Of a stretch of DNA of 64,000 nucleotides, positions 1 to 9,103 are shown in pieces. The stretch comes from Pedobacter ginsenosidimutans. GTDB taxonomy: Bacteria; Bacteroidota; Bacteroidia; Sphingobacteriales; Sphingobacteriaceae. How positions within the stretch are numbered: the stretch's first letter is position 1; each line of letters begins with the position of its first letter. Position numbers and translations under genes: made by a program. The notes under the pieces were generated by a model, which worked only from the letters and a program-made list of their open reading frames with translations, had not been told where the DNA came from and did not search any database. Where the stretch lies: assembly GCF_001442625.1 (NCBI RefSeq), contig NZ_LMZQ01000028.1, positions 1 through 64,000 on the forward strand, written 5' to 3'.

Positions 1-1124
1 CCAGATTCAGCATAATCGATCACTTCTTTTAATATCTGTGTGCCAATTTCGCGTTCCGAAACTGGTTTATCTTTCATAAATTTAGCCAGCTTGTCTACGT
101 CTTTTTGAGCGTAGAAAGCAATACATACGCCTTCGCCACCATCACGTCCGGCCCTACCAGTTTCCTGGTAATAACCCTCCATACTTTTAGGCACATCATG
201 GTGAATCACAAAACGAACATCGGGTTTATCGATCCCCATACCAAAGGCGATGGTTGCAACAATAACCTCAGCATCTTCCATCAAAAATTTATCCTGTGTT
301 TCGGCCCTAACCTTTGGATCTAATCCCGCATGATAAGGCAATGCACTAATTCCATTTAAATTTAATGCTTCTGCCACTTCCTCAACCTTTTTACGGCTAA
401 GGCAGTAAATAATCCCGGATTTGCCCGGATTAGATTTGATATACTTAATAATTTCTTTGGTAATGTCTCTTTTAGGGCGGATTTCGTAAAATAAGTTGGG
501 CCTGTTAAATGACGATTTAAACAACGTTGCTTCCGTCATTCCAAGATTCTTCATAATATCCTGCTGTACTTTTGGCGTAGCAGTTGCAGTTAGTGCAATA
601 ATTGGAATGTTATTTCCTAATCCTGCAATAACCTGTTTAATCTTACGGTATTCTGGCCTGAAATCGTGCCCCCATTCAGAGATACAATGCGCTTCATCAA
701 CGGCAACGAACGAGATTTTAATCAGATTTAAAAATTCAATATTATCCTGCTTCGCCAGAGACTCTGGCGCAACATATAATAACTTAGTCTGACCGCTTAA
801 AAGATCAGATTTAACTTGAGTAATTTCAGATTTATTTAGGGATGAATTAAGAAAGTGAGCAATACTGTCATTTCCGCCAAAAGCCCTTAATTGGTCTACC
901 TGGTTTTTCATCAATGCAATTAGCGGAGAGATTACAATTGCTGTCCCCTCGCTCATTAAAGCGGGTAACTGATAGCAAATGGACTTCCCTCCGCCTGTTG
1001 GCATAATAACAAACGTGTTATTGCCTTCTAAAATATTTGTAATGATCGACTCCTGATCACCCTTGAAATTGTCAAACCCGAAGAAATTTTGTAGGTTATC
1101 AAATAACGACTTTTTCACGTCCAT
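1..1124 (-). CDS. recQ: ATP-dependent DNA helicase RecQ (C-terminal part missing)
   Basis: Superfamily 2 3'-5' DNA helicase for recombination and fork repair. The gene runs off the left edge of the window; about 374 N-terminal codons are present. I translated it from the reverse strand starting at the ATG at 1122-1124. Visible motifs are Walker A TGGGKS (residues 43-48), DEAH (143-146) followed by the RecQ-type CISEWGHDFRP segment, a TATATP motif III, and a motif VI region with QETGRAGRDG. The zinc-binding/RQC and HRDC parts would lie outside the window. It is divergent from kdsD, with 91 bp between the two genes. The family assignment is firm; the C-terminal domain layout cannot be seen. Confidence 0.95.
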   Translation of the reverse strand, partial: MDVKKSLFDNLQNFFGFDNFKGDQESIITNILEGNNTFVIMPTGGGKSICYQLPALMSEGTAIVISPLIALMKNQVDQLRAFGGNDSIAHFLNSSLNKSEITQVKSDLLSGQTKLLYVAPESLAKQDNIEFLNLIKISFVAVDEAHCISEWGHDFRPEYRKIKQVIAGLGNNIPIIALTATATPKVQQDIMKNLGMTEATLFKSSFNRPNLFYEIRPKRDITKEIIKYIKSNPGKSGIIYCLSRKKVEEVAEALNLNGISALPYHAGLDPKVRAETQDKFLMEDAEVIVATIAFGMGIDKPDVRFVIHHDVPKSMEGYYQETGRAGRDGGEGVCIAFYAQKDVDKLAKFMKDKPVSEREIGTQILKEVIDYAES

Positions 1125-1148
1125 TTTGTGTAATAAAATATGCGATGC

Positions 1149-1156
1149 TATTTTTG
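1149..1156 (+). promoter_or_regulatory. Bacteroidetes -7 element for kdsD
   Basis: TATTTTTG fits the Bacteroidetes consensus TAnnTTTG. A TTTTG at 1124-1128 lies 20 nt upstream and can serve as the -33 element. The predicted transcript would start near 1162, giving a leader of about 54 nt before the TTG start of kdsD. Confidence 0.55.
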
Positions 1157-1215
1157 TATCCAAAATAACATAATTTTACAAGAATTTCAAGTATTAACAG
1201 ACAATTATTTTCTCT

Positions 1216-2184
1216 TTGAAAAGTAAAAAATCAATTATCCAATCAGCTGTAAGCACATTAGAGCTTGAGGCAGCAGCAATATTAAATGTTGCAAAGAATA
1301 TTAACAGCGATTTTGAAAAAGTCGTATCAAGCATTTTACATGGCAAAGGACGGGTAATAGTTACTGGTATAGGAAAGAGTGCAATCATAGCGCAAAAAAT
1401 GGTAGCTACTTTTAATTCAACAGGTACTCCTGCTATTTTTATGCATGCCGCAGACGCTATTCATGGCGATCTGGGGATGATCCAGTTAGACGATATTGTA
1501 ATCTGCCTCTCAAAAAGTGGAAATACGCCAGAAATAAAAGTGCTTACCCCCTTGTTAAAAACATCTGGCAATCTTCTAATTGGGATGGTTGGAGAGTTGA
1601 ATTCTTTTTTAGCCGAACAAGCCGATCTGATTTTGAACACTTCTTTCGAAAAAGAAGCTTGTCCGCATAATTTGGCACCCACTACCAGTACAACAGCGCA
1701 ATTGGCATTGGGCGATGCCTTAGCCATTTGTTTGTTGGAGTGCAGAGATTTTAACGAATCCGACTTTGCGAAATATCACCCAGGCGGGGCATTAGGCAAA
1801 AAGCTCTATTTAAAAGCCCGGGATTTAGCTTTGTCTAATGAGAAACCTTCCATACACCCATCCGCATCGGTTAAAGATGTGTTAATAGAAATTAGCAAAA
1901 ACCGTTTGGGTGCTGTTGTTGTTGTTGATAACGACGACAGGGTGCTTGGTATCATTACGGATGGTGATATTAGACGGATGCTAGAAAATAACAATTCTAT
2001 TGCAAACTTAAAAGCTGAAGATATAATGGGCAGAAAGCCAAAGAGCATACAATTTGATGCTTTAGCGGTTGATGCCTTAGATATTATTAAGCAAAATAAC
2101 ATTACACAGTTGCTAGTTCTAGAACAAAATACTTACTTTGGCATTATCCATTTACACGATCTCCTTAACGAAGGCATAGTGTAA
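1216..2184 (+). CDS. kdsD: Arabinose-5-phosphate isomerase (KdsD/KpsF/GutQ family)
   Basis: Interconverts ribulose 5-phosphate and arabinose 5-phosphate, the first step towards Kdo for lipopolysaccharide. The N-terminal SIS sugar-isomerase domain (about residues 35-170) shows TGIGKS and the SKSGNTPE phosphosugar-binding loop. Two CBS domains follow (about 205-260 and 270-322). At 322 aa it has the normal family length. The start is TTG: there is no upstream in-frame ATG and the next ATG falls inside the SIS domain. It is followed after 15 nt by a mannose-1-phosphate guanylyltransferase gene, so the pair probably forms an operon feeding sugars into surface polysaccharide. Confidence 0.92.
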   Translation: MKSKKSIIQSAVSTLELEAAAILNVAKNINSDFEKVVSSILHGKGRVIVTGIGKSAIIAQKMVATFNSTGTPAIFMHAADAIHGDLGMIQLDDIVICLSKSGNTPEIKVLTPLLKTSGNLLIGMVGELNSFLAEQADLILNTSFEKEACPHNLAPTTSTTAQLALGDALAICLLECRDFNESDFAKYHPGGALGKKLYLKARDLALSNEKPSIHPSASVKDVLIEISKNRLGAVVVVDNDDRVLGIITDGDIRRMLENNNSIANLKAEDIMGRKPKSIQFDALAVDALDIIKQNNITQLLVLEQNTYFGIIHLHDLLNEGIV

Positions 2185-2199
2185 TTTTTAAAATAAAAA

Positions 2200-3291
2200 A
2201 TGAATAAAGATTATTATGCATTGATTATGGCCGGTGGCGTCGGAAGTCGCTTTTGGCCAGTAAGTAGAACAGAATATCCAAAACAGTTTATCGATTTTTT
2301 CGGTGTTGGAAAAACCTTGATTCAAAGTACTTACGAAAGATTTCTAAACATCTGTCCTCCTGAAAATATATTCATCGTTACCAACGAAATTTATTCAGAT
2401 TTAATTAAAGAGCAATTACCGCAGTTAACAGATAACCAGATTTTGGCTGAGCCTTTAATGAGAAATACAGCCCCTTGTGTTGCTTACGGAAGTTTAAAAA
2501 TAGCCGAGTTAAACCCTAATGCGACAATTGTTGTTGCGCCTTCTGATCATACCATCGCAAATATTGATGGTTTTATAGCATCTATTGAGCAATCTTTAGC
2601 GGCTGCCTCGAAAAACGATTGTTTAATCACTTTAGGTATTAAGCCAAACCGCCCGGATACGGGTTACGGTTATATTCAGCATACAGATTACGTACTCAAT
2701 ACCGATACTGATCTGCATAAAGTTAAAACCTTTACCGAAAAGCCAAATTTAGAATTGGCAAAATCATTTTTGCAGAGCGGCGATTTCTTGTGGAATGCAG
2801 GGATCTTTATCTGGTCGGCTAAGTCGATACTAAATGCTTTCGAGAAACACCTTCCAGATATGTACGAAATATTTAATGTTGGTAGATCTGAGTTGAACAA
2901 TGCCGGCGAAAAAGAATTTATCAATAATGCTTATTTCCAATGCACCAATATTTCAATAGATTTTGGGATTATGGAAAAAGCAGAAAATGTTTATGTCCTT
3001 CCATCCGATTTCGGCTGGTCTGATTTAGGAACCTGGGCCTCTATTTATGAGATGGCAGAAAAAGACTATGTGGGCAATGCCGTTATCCCTTCAGAGCAGG
3101 TGCTGATGTTCGATTCATCGAACTGCATGGTAAATGTTCCTAAAGATAAATTGGTTATCCTACAGGGGCTGCACGATTACATTGTTGTAGAAAACAATAA
3201 TATGCTGATGATCTGCCCAAGAAATGAAGAGCAAAAAGTTAAAGAGTTTGTTGCGGAGGTTAAATCGCGTTTTGGCAATAAATTCATCTAA
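2200..3291 (+). CDS. manC: Mannose-1-phosphate guanylyltransferase (GDP-mannose pyrophosphorylase)
   Basis: Makes GDP-mannose from GTP and mannose 1-phosphate for glycan synthesis. The nucleotidyltransferase signature GGVGSRFWPVSR followed by PKQF sits at residues 13-30, and FTEKP and a later WNAGIF motif are also present. At 363 aa it contains only the pyrophosphorylase domain; the cupin phosphomannose-isomerase half of the ~470-aa bifunctional ManC/AlgA enzymes is absent. It lies 15 nt downstream of kdsD and ends at a hairpin terminator. Confidence 0.93.
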   Translation: MNKDYYALIMAGGVGSRFWPVSRTEYPKQFIDFFGVGKTLIQSTYERFLNICPPENIFIVTNEIYSDLIKEQLPQLTDNQILAEPLMRNTAPCVAYGSLKIAELNPNATIVVAPSDHTIANIDGFIASIEQSLAAASKNDCLITLGIKPNRPDTGYGYIQHTDYVLNTDTDLHKVKTFTEKPNLELAKSFLQSGDFLWNAGIFIWSAKSILNAFEKHLPDMYEIFNVGRSELNNAGEKEFINNAYFQCTNISIDFGIMEKAENVYVLPSDFGWSDLGTWASIYEMAEKDYVGNAVIPSEQVLMFDSSNCMVNVPKDKLVILQGLHDYIVVENNNMLMICPRNEEQKVKEFVAEVKSRFGNKFI

Positions 3292-3302
3292 ATAAATGTA
3301 AG

Positions 3303-3338
3303 ATGGATGATGTAGCATAGTTTTCATCATCCATTTTA
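3303..3338 (+). terminator. Terminator after the guanylyltransferase gene
   Basis: ATGGATGATG (3303-3312) pairs exactly with CATCATCCAT (3325-3334) and is followed by TTTTAT. It lies 12 nt after the stop codon. Confidence 0.65.
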
Positions 3339-3430
3339 TATTCCTAATCTTATTCTATTGTGAGGAAGACACCCCGTGGGACGTACTTATCGATACGATA
3401 TTAATTCCCTCCTCCCTTTTACATCTAATA

Positions 3431-4198
3431 TCAGACCGTTCTCTGTCTAACAGCCTCGTATAATATTACCCCGGCAGCTACTGAAACATTTAACGATTCA
3501 ATTTTTCCGGCCATTGGTATTTTAGCCAGGTGATCGGCTACCCTTAAAAGATCGTTAGAAATTCCTTCATCTTCCGATCCCATTACAATTGCAGTAGGCA
3601 TGGTATAATCTGGTGCATAAATAAAATCGCTGGTTTTTTCGGTACAGGCTACTATCTGCAGACCACTTTCTTGTAGAAATAAACAGGTTTTGTGCAGGTT
3701 AGCATGGCGACAAATCGGGATGCTGAATAATGCACCTGCGGATGTTTTAATTGCGTCAGCATTGATCTGTGCAGCATTTTTTAAAGGAACTACAATGGCG
3801 TGTACCCCTACGCAGGCAGCCGTACGTGCAATTGCACCCATATTACGCACATCGGTAACACTATCTAAAACCAAAATTAATGGCACCTCGCCTTTTTCGA
3901 AAACGGTTGGAATAATATCTTCAATATTCTGATAGGTAATCGGCGAAATAACTGCAATTACACCTTGATGGTTTTTCTGCGACATGCGATTCAACTTCTC
4001 AATCGGTACCGAGTTTAAAGGAATCAAAGTATCTTTTAAAAGGGCTTTTAATTCTAAAAAAAGATCGCCGCCCAGACCGCGTTGCTGGTAAATGGTTTCA
4101 ATGTCTCTTCCTGCTTTAACGGCTTCTATTACGGCCCTGATGCCGAATACAAACTCATTATTCTCTTTTGCGCGTTGCGGTCTTCTAAAATTATCCAT
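3431..4198 (-). CDS. rlmB: 23S rRNA (guanosine-2'-O-)-methyltransferase RlmB
   Basis: SPOUT-class rRNA ribose methyltransferase. An N-terminal L30e-like substrate-binding domain (about residues 15-90, opening FGIRAVIEAV) is followed by the SpoU catalytic domain with the three usual motifs: DSVTDVRNMGAIARTA near 114, VMGSEDEGIS near 210 and the knot motif LNVSVAAGVILYE near 235. The length of 255 aa is standard. It is convergent with the guanylyltransferase gene and divergent from dnaB. The exact modified nucleotide is inferred from the family (G2251 in E. coli numbering). Confidence 0.9.
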   Translation of the reverse strand: MDNFRRPQRAKENNEFVFGIRAVIEAVKAGRDIETIYQQRGLGGDLFLELKALLKDTLIPLNSVPIEKLNRMSQKNHQGVIAVISPITYQNIEDIIPTVFEKGEVPLILVLDSVTDVRNMGAIARTAACVGVHAIVVPLKNAAQINADAIKTSAGALFSIPICRHANLHKTCLFLQESGLQIVACTEKTSDFIYAPDYTMPTAIVMGSEDEGISNDLLRVADHLAKIPMAGKIESLNVSVAAGVILYEAVRQRTV

Positions 4199-4386
4199 GT
4201 TTTGAAATTGTTAGGCAAAAGTATTCAAATAAAATGTTTTAGCCCTAAACAATGTGCTCCTTATTAACATTTAATTGTTTAAAAATTTATATGGCATCAT
4301 AAATCCAATAAAATTTAATCTGATTATGCTTCAATTTGTTAACAAACAGCTAGTAACTAATTCGAACAACCACATCAAAATTTGAT

Positions 4387-4394
4387 TACTTTTG
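4387..4394 (+). promoter_or_regulatory. Bacteroidetes -7 element directly before dnaB
   Basis: TACTTTTG matches TAnnTTTG exactly. Only four bases separate it from the dnaB ATG at 4399, so the predicted transcription start coincides with the start codon. I found no good -33 TTG at the right distance (closest is TTC at 4361). Confidence 0.45.
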
Positions 4395-4398
4395 TGGA

Positions 4399-5961
4399 AT
4401 GAGTATCGATAATGAACAAGGCGGAAAGAACAGTATAACTGCTAGAAAAAGCAGGTTAAGTAATACTATAAGTTCACAGGGGAAAATTCCCCCTCAGGCA
4501 TTAGATCTTGAGGAAGCAGTTCTTGGAGCGTTAATGCTCGAAAAAGATGCACTTTCTGCTGTAATTGATGTTTTGAAACCTGAGGTGTTTTATAACATTG
4601 CCCACCAGAAAATTTTTGAAGCAATTCATATTCTATTTCAAAAATCGCGACCGGTTGATATTTTAACAGTAACAGCAGAACTGCGGACATTAGGCTCTTT
4701 AGAAATGGTTGGTGGTGCCTACTATATTACCAACTTAACCAATAGAGTTGCTTCAGCAGCGAATATAGAGTTTCACGCACGTATTATCTCTCAGAAATAT
4801 ATTCAGCGTGAACTGATCAGAATCTCAACCGAAATCATTACAAATGCCTACGAAGATACGACTGATATTTTCGATCTCTTAGATCAGGCAGAAAAGGGAC
4901 TTTTCGAAATTGCCCAGAATAACCTGCGCAGGGATACACAGAAAATGGACGATATCATTAAACAATCTTTAGCCACGCTTGAAGAACTTCGTACCAAAAC
5001 CGATGGTTTAACTGGTGTGCCAACTGGTTTTACAGGACTAGATAGAATAACTGGTGGTTGGCAAAAGCAGGATTTAGTAATTATTGCTGCACGTCCGGCG
5101 ATGGGTAAAACGGCTTTCGTACTAACCTGTGCAAGAAACGCCACCGTCGATTTTGCAAAACCAACGGTAGTATTCTCGCTAGAGATGTCGTCAGTTCAAC
5201 TGGTTAATCGTTTGATTTCTGGGGAAGCAGAAATTGAGCAGGAAAAAATCAGAAAAGGAAATTTACAGGAATGGGAATGGCAGCAATTACACAGTAAAAT
5301 TGGCCGTTTAACCGAAGCTCCCCTATTAATTGATGATACGCCTGCACTAAATATTTTTGAGTTCAGGGCAAAATGCAGAAGATTAAAATCACAATACGAT
5401 ATTCAATTGGTAATTGTCGATTACTTGCAGTTAATGCATGGTAAAGGCGAAGGAAAAGGCGGTGGTAACCGTGAGCAGGAAATTGGTAGTATTTCGAGAG
5501 CACTAAAATCGGTTGCAAAAGAACTCGATGTTCCGGTGCTGGCACTATCGCAGTTAAGTCGTGCGGTAGAGAGTAGACCAGGTTTGCAGGGAAAACGGCC
5601 TATGTTATCCGATTTACGTGAGTCGGGTTCAATTGAGCAGGATGCGGATATGGTATTATTCTTGTACCGGCCTGAATATTACGGCATTACCGAGGATGAA
5701 CAAGGAAGATCGCAAGCGGGTATTGGTGAGGTTATCATTGCAAAACACCGTAACGGTGAAACCGGGATTGTACCACTTAAATTCGTAGGTAAATTTGTGA
5801 AGTTTACGGATTTGGAGGAAGACTTTAATGCGCCGCCAAGTTCATTTGCGGCTGATCCTTCAGCTGGTATGTACCCATCACAGGATTTTGAAAAACAAAG
5901 CAATGTGATTATCCGCCCTTCAAAAATGGACGATTATAATGATGATGATCCACCGTTTTAG
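4399..5961 (+). CDS. dnaB: Replicative DNA helicase DnaB
   Basis: Hexameric 5'-3' helicase of the replication fork. The N-terminal primase-interacting domain (about residues 30-135, starting PPQALDLEEAVLGALM) is followed by a RecA-like ATPase domain. That domain has Walker A ARPAMGKT (231-238), Walker B LVIVDYLQLM and the LSQLSRAVE/LRESGSIEQDAD helicase segments. The length of 520 aa is usual for Bacteroidetes DnaB, with a basic N-terminus and an acidic tail. No intein is present. The ATG lies five bases after a -7 promoter element. Confidence 0.97.
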   Translation: MSIDNEQGGKNSITARKSRLSNTISSQGKIPPQALDLEEAVLGALMLEKDALSAVIDVLKPEVFYNIAHQKIFEAIHILFQKSRPVDILTVTAELRTLGSLEMVGGAYYITNLTNRVASAANIEFHARIISQKYIQRELIRISTEIITNAYEDTTDIFDLLDQAEKGLFEIAQNNLRRDTQKMDDIIKQSLATLEELRTKTDGLTGVPTGFTGLDRITGGWQKQDLVIIAARPAMGKTAFVLTCARNATVDFAKPTVVFSLEMSSVQLVNRLISGEAEIEQEKIRKGNLQEWEWQQLHSKIGRLTEAPLLIDDTPALNIFEFRAKCRRLKSQYDIQLVIVDYLQLMHGKGEGKGGGNREQEIGSISRALKSVAKELDVPVLALSQLSRAVESRPGLQGKRPMLSDLRESGSIEQDADMVLFLYRPEYYGITEDEQGRSQAGIGEVIIAKHRNGETGIVPLKFVGKFVKFTDLEEDFNAPPSSFAADPSAGMYPSQDFEKQSNVIIRPSKMDDYNDDDPPF

Positions 5962-6563
5962 GAATTAGTAATCTGGCTGTTATTAGTAACAAAACTCAGT
6001 TTTATTTTTTAGCATAAAGGTTTAGCTTTTTTGAAGTTTGCTCCTGCTTTTATGTTATGATATTTTTTGCCCTTCTACTTGGCTACCATTGACAGCCCCT
6101 TAAGGTAGTCGTCTTTCCCGCGCAGGCGGGAATCTTAAAGCGCTCGCTATTAGCGGTAAAATTGCTTCCCCGAAAGGTCGGGACAGGCTGTCGGCTGAAA
6201 ATACCTTCTCGCAATGACGATAATCTGAGGAGATTTAATCTTTTAAACTCCTGTCATTAATATAGATTTGTATACCATAAATTACCCCTTAGGGCGACAA
6301 AGAGAATCTCCGCTTCAATCGGGACTAAAAACTATGAGCACTGGCATAGAAAAGCGAGCCTAGTAGCAGGGAACCAAACAATCTAAACCCGATAAAACGA
6401 ATGCTCCCGATTTAAGTACTGTATATTTTGTTTTTTATTGTGTGCTTGCTTGTTTCACAGGTTTCATCGGAGCAGCAGTGATAGCGGGACTGCATTAACC
6501 TATATAGTACTGTAATTGCTTTTCAAATTATAGTTAAGATTCCAAAACCTTCATCTGTTATTA
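5962..6563. other. 602-bp intergenic region with decayed repeats
   Basis: No convincing gene is visible. It contains a hairpin-bounded element (6106-6223) and a decayed element on the minus strand around 6301-6360 that resembles sequences near 49801 and 60191. It separates dnaB from the convergent chrA. Confidence 0.5.
6106..6223. repeat. Hairpin-bounded intergenic element
   Basis: Starts GTCGTC, followed by the perfect hairpin TTCCCGC/GCGGGAA (loop GCAG), and closes with CAATGACGA. The ends TCGTC and GACGA are complementary, so the whole element can fold back. It looks like a REP/MITE-type intergenic repeat; no second copy was found in the window. Confidence 0.4.
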
Positions 6564-7781
6564 CTAAAATAAATATCCAATTAATATACCTGCTAATACA
6601 ATAACAGGTGGACTAACTTTAGTAAAATTTAACAATAAAAATGTAGCGATCATTATCCCTAAAAATATCCAGTTAAAGCCCATTGGTATTAACAGGAGCA
6701 CAAAAGCAGCAATAATAAATCCAACGCTAACAGCATTGATTCCTGAAAGGCTGTGACGGATCCGTGAGATCTTTTTCAGATCGTCCCAAAACGGTACAAT
6801 AAATAGAACGAGGATTAGTCCAGGTAAGTTAATGCCGATAACCCCGATCAATCCTCCTAAAATTTGGCCCCATAATCCGTAACCAAAATTCTTCATGCTT
6901 AATGCACCTAAATAACTCGTAAAAGAAAATGTTGGACCAGGTAAGGCCTGCTGTAATGCAAAACCTGATAAAAATCCAGATGAAGGTAAATAATGTTTCA
7001 TCTCTACAAACTCGGTAAACATCAAAGGAACAAGTACTTGTCCGCCTCCAAAAACCAATATTCCGTTACGGTAAAAGTTTTCGAGCAAACGAATCGGTAA
7101 ACTAAAGGGCGAAGTTCTGTTTATAATTGCACCTACCAAGGCAAATAAAAGCAAAGCACCTAGAAAGTAAACCAGTTTTTTAGGATTGATATTCGAAAAA
7201 AGTTTAACCCTTAACTCTGTTTCCTCTTTTGGTGTTTCGATGGCTGAAGAGATCATTCCGCCTATCAGTATCGACAATGGAAACACATAAGCATTTCTTA
7301 AAACTAATGTGGCAATAACCGAAGCAATGGCAAGGAATATAGAAACCTGAGAGGATAAAACCTTTTTACCAAGTTTCCATGCACCATACGCTACAATACC
7401 CAGTGCAATTGGCTGGATATATTGTAAAATATCGTTAAATTTTTGTTTTTGATCCAGTAAAGCATAACTGATTGCAGCAAAGGTCATTATGGTTGCTGTG
7501 GGCAAAATCCAGATCAGGAAAGTAACAATGGCCAGTTTAAGTTTTCCAACTTTCCAGGCTATCCCAACCAAGGTTTGGGTGGATGCTGGTCCGGGGAGTA
7601 CCTGCGCCAGTGCATTTAACTCTAAAAGTTCTTCCTCTGAGATAAATTTAGTGCTCTGAACAAAGTATTTAAGCAACAAAGCCAGGTGTGCCTGTGCGCC
7701 TCCAAAAGAAGTAAATGTAAAAAAGATTACGTTTCTAATAAATAACCACTGTTTTTTTGCAGCTATAGGTTTTATTTGCAT
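6564..7781 (-). CDS. chrA: Chromate transporter, ChrA (CHR) family
   Basis: Predicted inner-membrane transporter of 405 aa in the long, two-domain form. Each half starts with the CHR signature: the N-terminal half has FTFTSFGGAQAHLALL and LAQVLPGPAST, and the C-terminal half has GILVFGGGQVLVPLM and LQQALPGPTFSF. About ten hydrophobic segments are visible. CHR proteins export chromate in known cases, but many relatives are untested, so the substrate here is family inference. It lies 37 nt downstream of the small TPR gene on the same strand. Confidence 0.88.
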   Translation of the reverse strand: MQIKPIAAKKQWLFIRNVIFFTFTSFGGAQAHLALLLKYFVQSTKFISEEELLELNALAQVLPGPASTQTLVGIAWKVGKLKLAIVTFLIWILPTATIMTFAAISYALLDQKQKFNDILQYIQPIALGIVAYGAWKLGKKVLSSQVSIFLAIASVIATLVLRNAYVFPLSILIGGMISSAIETPKEETELRVKLFSNINPKKLVYFLGALLLFALVGAIINRTSPFSLPIRLLENFYRNGILVFGGGQVLVPLMFTEFVEMKHYLPSSGFLSGFALQQALPGPTFSFTSYLGALSMKNFGYGLWGQILGGLIGVIGINLPGLILVLFIVPFWDDLKKISRIRHSLSGINAVSVGFIIAAFVLLLIPMGFNWIFLGIMIATFLLLNFTKVSPPVIVLAGILIGYLF

Positions 7782-7798
7782 TTATAGTTAAACTAAAA

Positions 7799-7818
7799 GC
7801 CCCTTTAGGGGTTTGGGG
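7799..7818. repeat. Short CCCCTTTAGGGG intergenic palindrome
   Basis: GCCCCTTTAGGGGTTTGGGG lies between the TPR gene and chrA. Related CCCCTGAAGGGG palindromes occur after etfB (9024-9052) and before talC (59160-59182). Confidence 0.4.
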
Positions 7819-8154
7819 TTAATCGTCTTCATAATCTAATCCGGCAGCTGTATTATATGCCCCCTGTAATTCAGAAAAAGCATGCATGTCTCTTTTGTTG
7901 CGTGCTACTTCCATACCCTTCTGATAAATGGCTATGGCTTTCTCTTTTTGATCATCTTTTTCAAGCAATTTCCCCAAATGGTAATAAGTACCAACATAAT
8001 CGGGGTGTTTATCCGTTAACTGAAGGTAAAAAGAATAAGCCTTTTCCTTATCATTTTGTGCGTTATACTCTGTGGCTAAGGCATATAGTATAAAAGGATC
8101 GTTAGGATCGCTTTCTAAAAATTCTAATAACTTACTTAAACGGGTTGATGACAT
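7819..8154 (-). CDS. Small tetratricopeptide-repeat protein
   Basis: A 111-aa cytoplasmic protein without signal peptide. It contains about two and a half TPR units: residues 19-50 (DPFILYALATEYNAQNDKEK), 53-86 (PDYVGTYYHLGKLLEKDDQK) and part of a third. It presumably mediates a protein contact; the partner is unknown. It is divergent from etfB and precedes chrA on the same strand. Confidence 0.8.
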   Translation of the reverse strand: MSSTRLSKLLEFLESDPNDPFILYALATEYNAQNDKEKAYSFYLQLTDKHPDYVGTYYHLGKLLEKDDQKEKAIAIYQKGMEVARNKRDMHAFSELQGAYNTAAGLDYEDD

Positions 8155-8176
8155 TTTATTTCCTTGCTTTTTTAAT

Positions 8177-8184
8177 TAAATTTG
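8177..8184 (+). promoter_or_regulatory. Probable -7 element for etfBA
   Basis: TAAATTTG matches TAnnTTTG. It predicts a leader of about 96 nt before etfB. No well-spaced TTG was found upstream, so the -33 element is weak or absent. Confidence 0.4.
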
Positions 8185-8285
8185 CAGAAAGACCTTATAT
8201 AATAAACACATAACATATGAAATTATCATGAGCTAAAAATTTCGGCTTGCGATAGCTTCATAGCAATAAAAACCACTATTAACAT

Positions 8286-9023
8286 ATGAAAATATTAGTT
8301 TGTATCAGTAATGTGCCAGACACAACGACAAAAATAACTTTTACTAATGATAATACCGAATTCAATACGTCCGGAGTGCAATATATTGTTAATCCATATG
8401 ATGAAATCGCATTATCAAGAGCAATTGAATTAACCGAAGGCGGTAAAGGAACGGTAACGGTTATTAATGTAGGCGAAGCGGGCAACGATCCAACCATTAG
8501 AAAAGCGCTTGCAATTGGTGCAGATGATGCCGTTAGGGTTAATGCGGCACCGAGAGATGCCTATTTCGTAGCAAAACAGATTGCGGAATATGCAAAAGAT
8601 AAAGATTTTAATATTATCCTAACCGGTCGCGAGTCTATCGATTATAATGGTAATCAGGTTGCTGCTATGGTTGGTGAGTTTTTAGACATACCATCTATAT
8701 CGATTATCAAAAAATTAGATGTTGATGGTGATACAGCAACGATTGAAAGAGAAATCGAAGGCGGTAAAGAAGTGCTAACCGTTTCAGGTAAGTTTATTGC
8801 AAGTTGTGCTGAAGGTGTGGCAGAGCCAAAAATCCCGAATATGCGTGGTATCATGAGTGCCAGGACAAAACCATTGGCCGTTGTTGATGCAGTTGCTATC
8901 GAAGAGGTAACGAAGGTTACGAAATACGAAACCCCTGCTCCTCGCGGAACGGTTAAGTTAATTCCTGCCGACCAAACAGAATCGTTAATTGGTTTACTTC
9001 ACAGTGAAGCTAAAGTAATCTAG
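8286..9023 (+). CDS. etfB: Electron transfer flavoprotein beta subunit
   Basis: Beta subunit of the soluble FAD/AMP electron carrier that passes electrons from acyl-CoA and other dehydrogenases to ETF:quinone oxidoreductase. It opens MKILVCISNVPDTTTKI and contains the ETF-beta elements NPYDEIALSRAIEL, an adenine-binding ALAIGADDAVRV segment and LTGRESIDYNGNQVAAMVGE. The length of 245 aa is normal. etfA follows after 80 nt. The leader carries a four-codon ORF whose start context copies the etfB start. Confidence 0.96.
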   Translation: MKILVCISNVPDTTTKITFTNDNTEFNTSGVQYIVNPYDEIALSRAIELTEGGKGTVTVINVGEAGNDPTIRKALAIGADDAVRVNAAPRDAYFVAKQIAEYAKDKDFNIILTGRESIDYNGNQVAAMVGEFLDIPSISIIKKLDVDGDTATIEREIEGGKEVLTVSGKFIASCAEGVAEPKIPNMRGIMSARTKPLAVVDAVAIEEVTKVTKYETPAPRGTVKLIPADQTESLIGLLHSEAKVI

Positions 9024-9052
9024 CCCCTAAATCCCCTGAAGGGGACTTTTAA
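9024..9052. repeat. CCCCTGAAGGGG palindrome between etfB and etfA
   Basis: The palindrome CCCCTGAAGGGG is followed by ACTTTTAAAAT and begins right at the etfB stop. It could act as a weak attenuator between etfB and etfA, or simply be one of the small palindromes also seen at 7799 and 59160. Confidence 0.4.
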
Positions 9053-9103
9053 AATAACTAAAAAATTAAATTTTACTAAAATCCTTTAAAGGAAATAAAT
9101 TAT

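Noticed and set aside
4082..4267. 61-codon plus-strand frame over the rlmB start
   Set aside because: It overlaps the rlmB 5' end on the other strand and shows no protein features.
5962..6563. Insertion-sequence remnant after dnaB
   Set aside because: No transposase fragment or matched terminal repeats were seen; only small hairpin elements can be supported.
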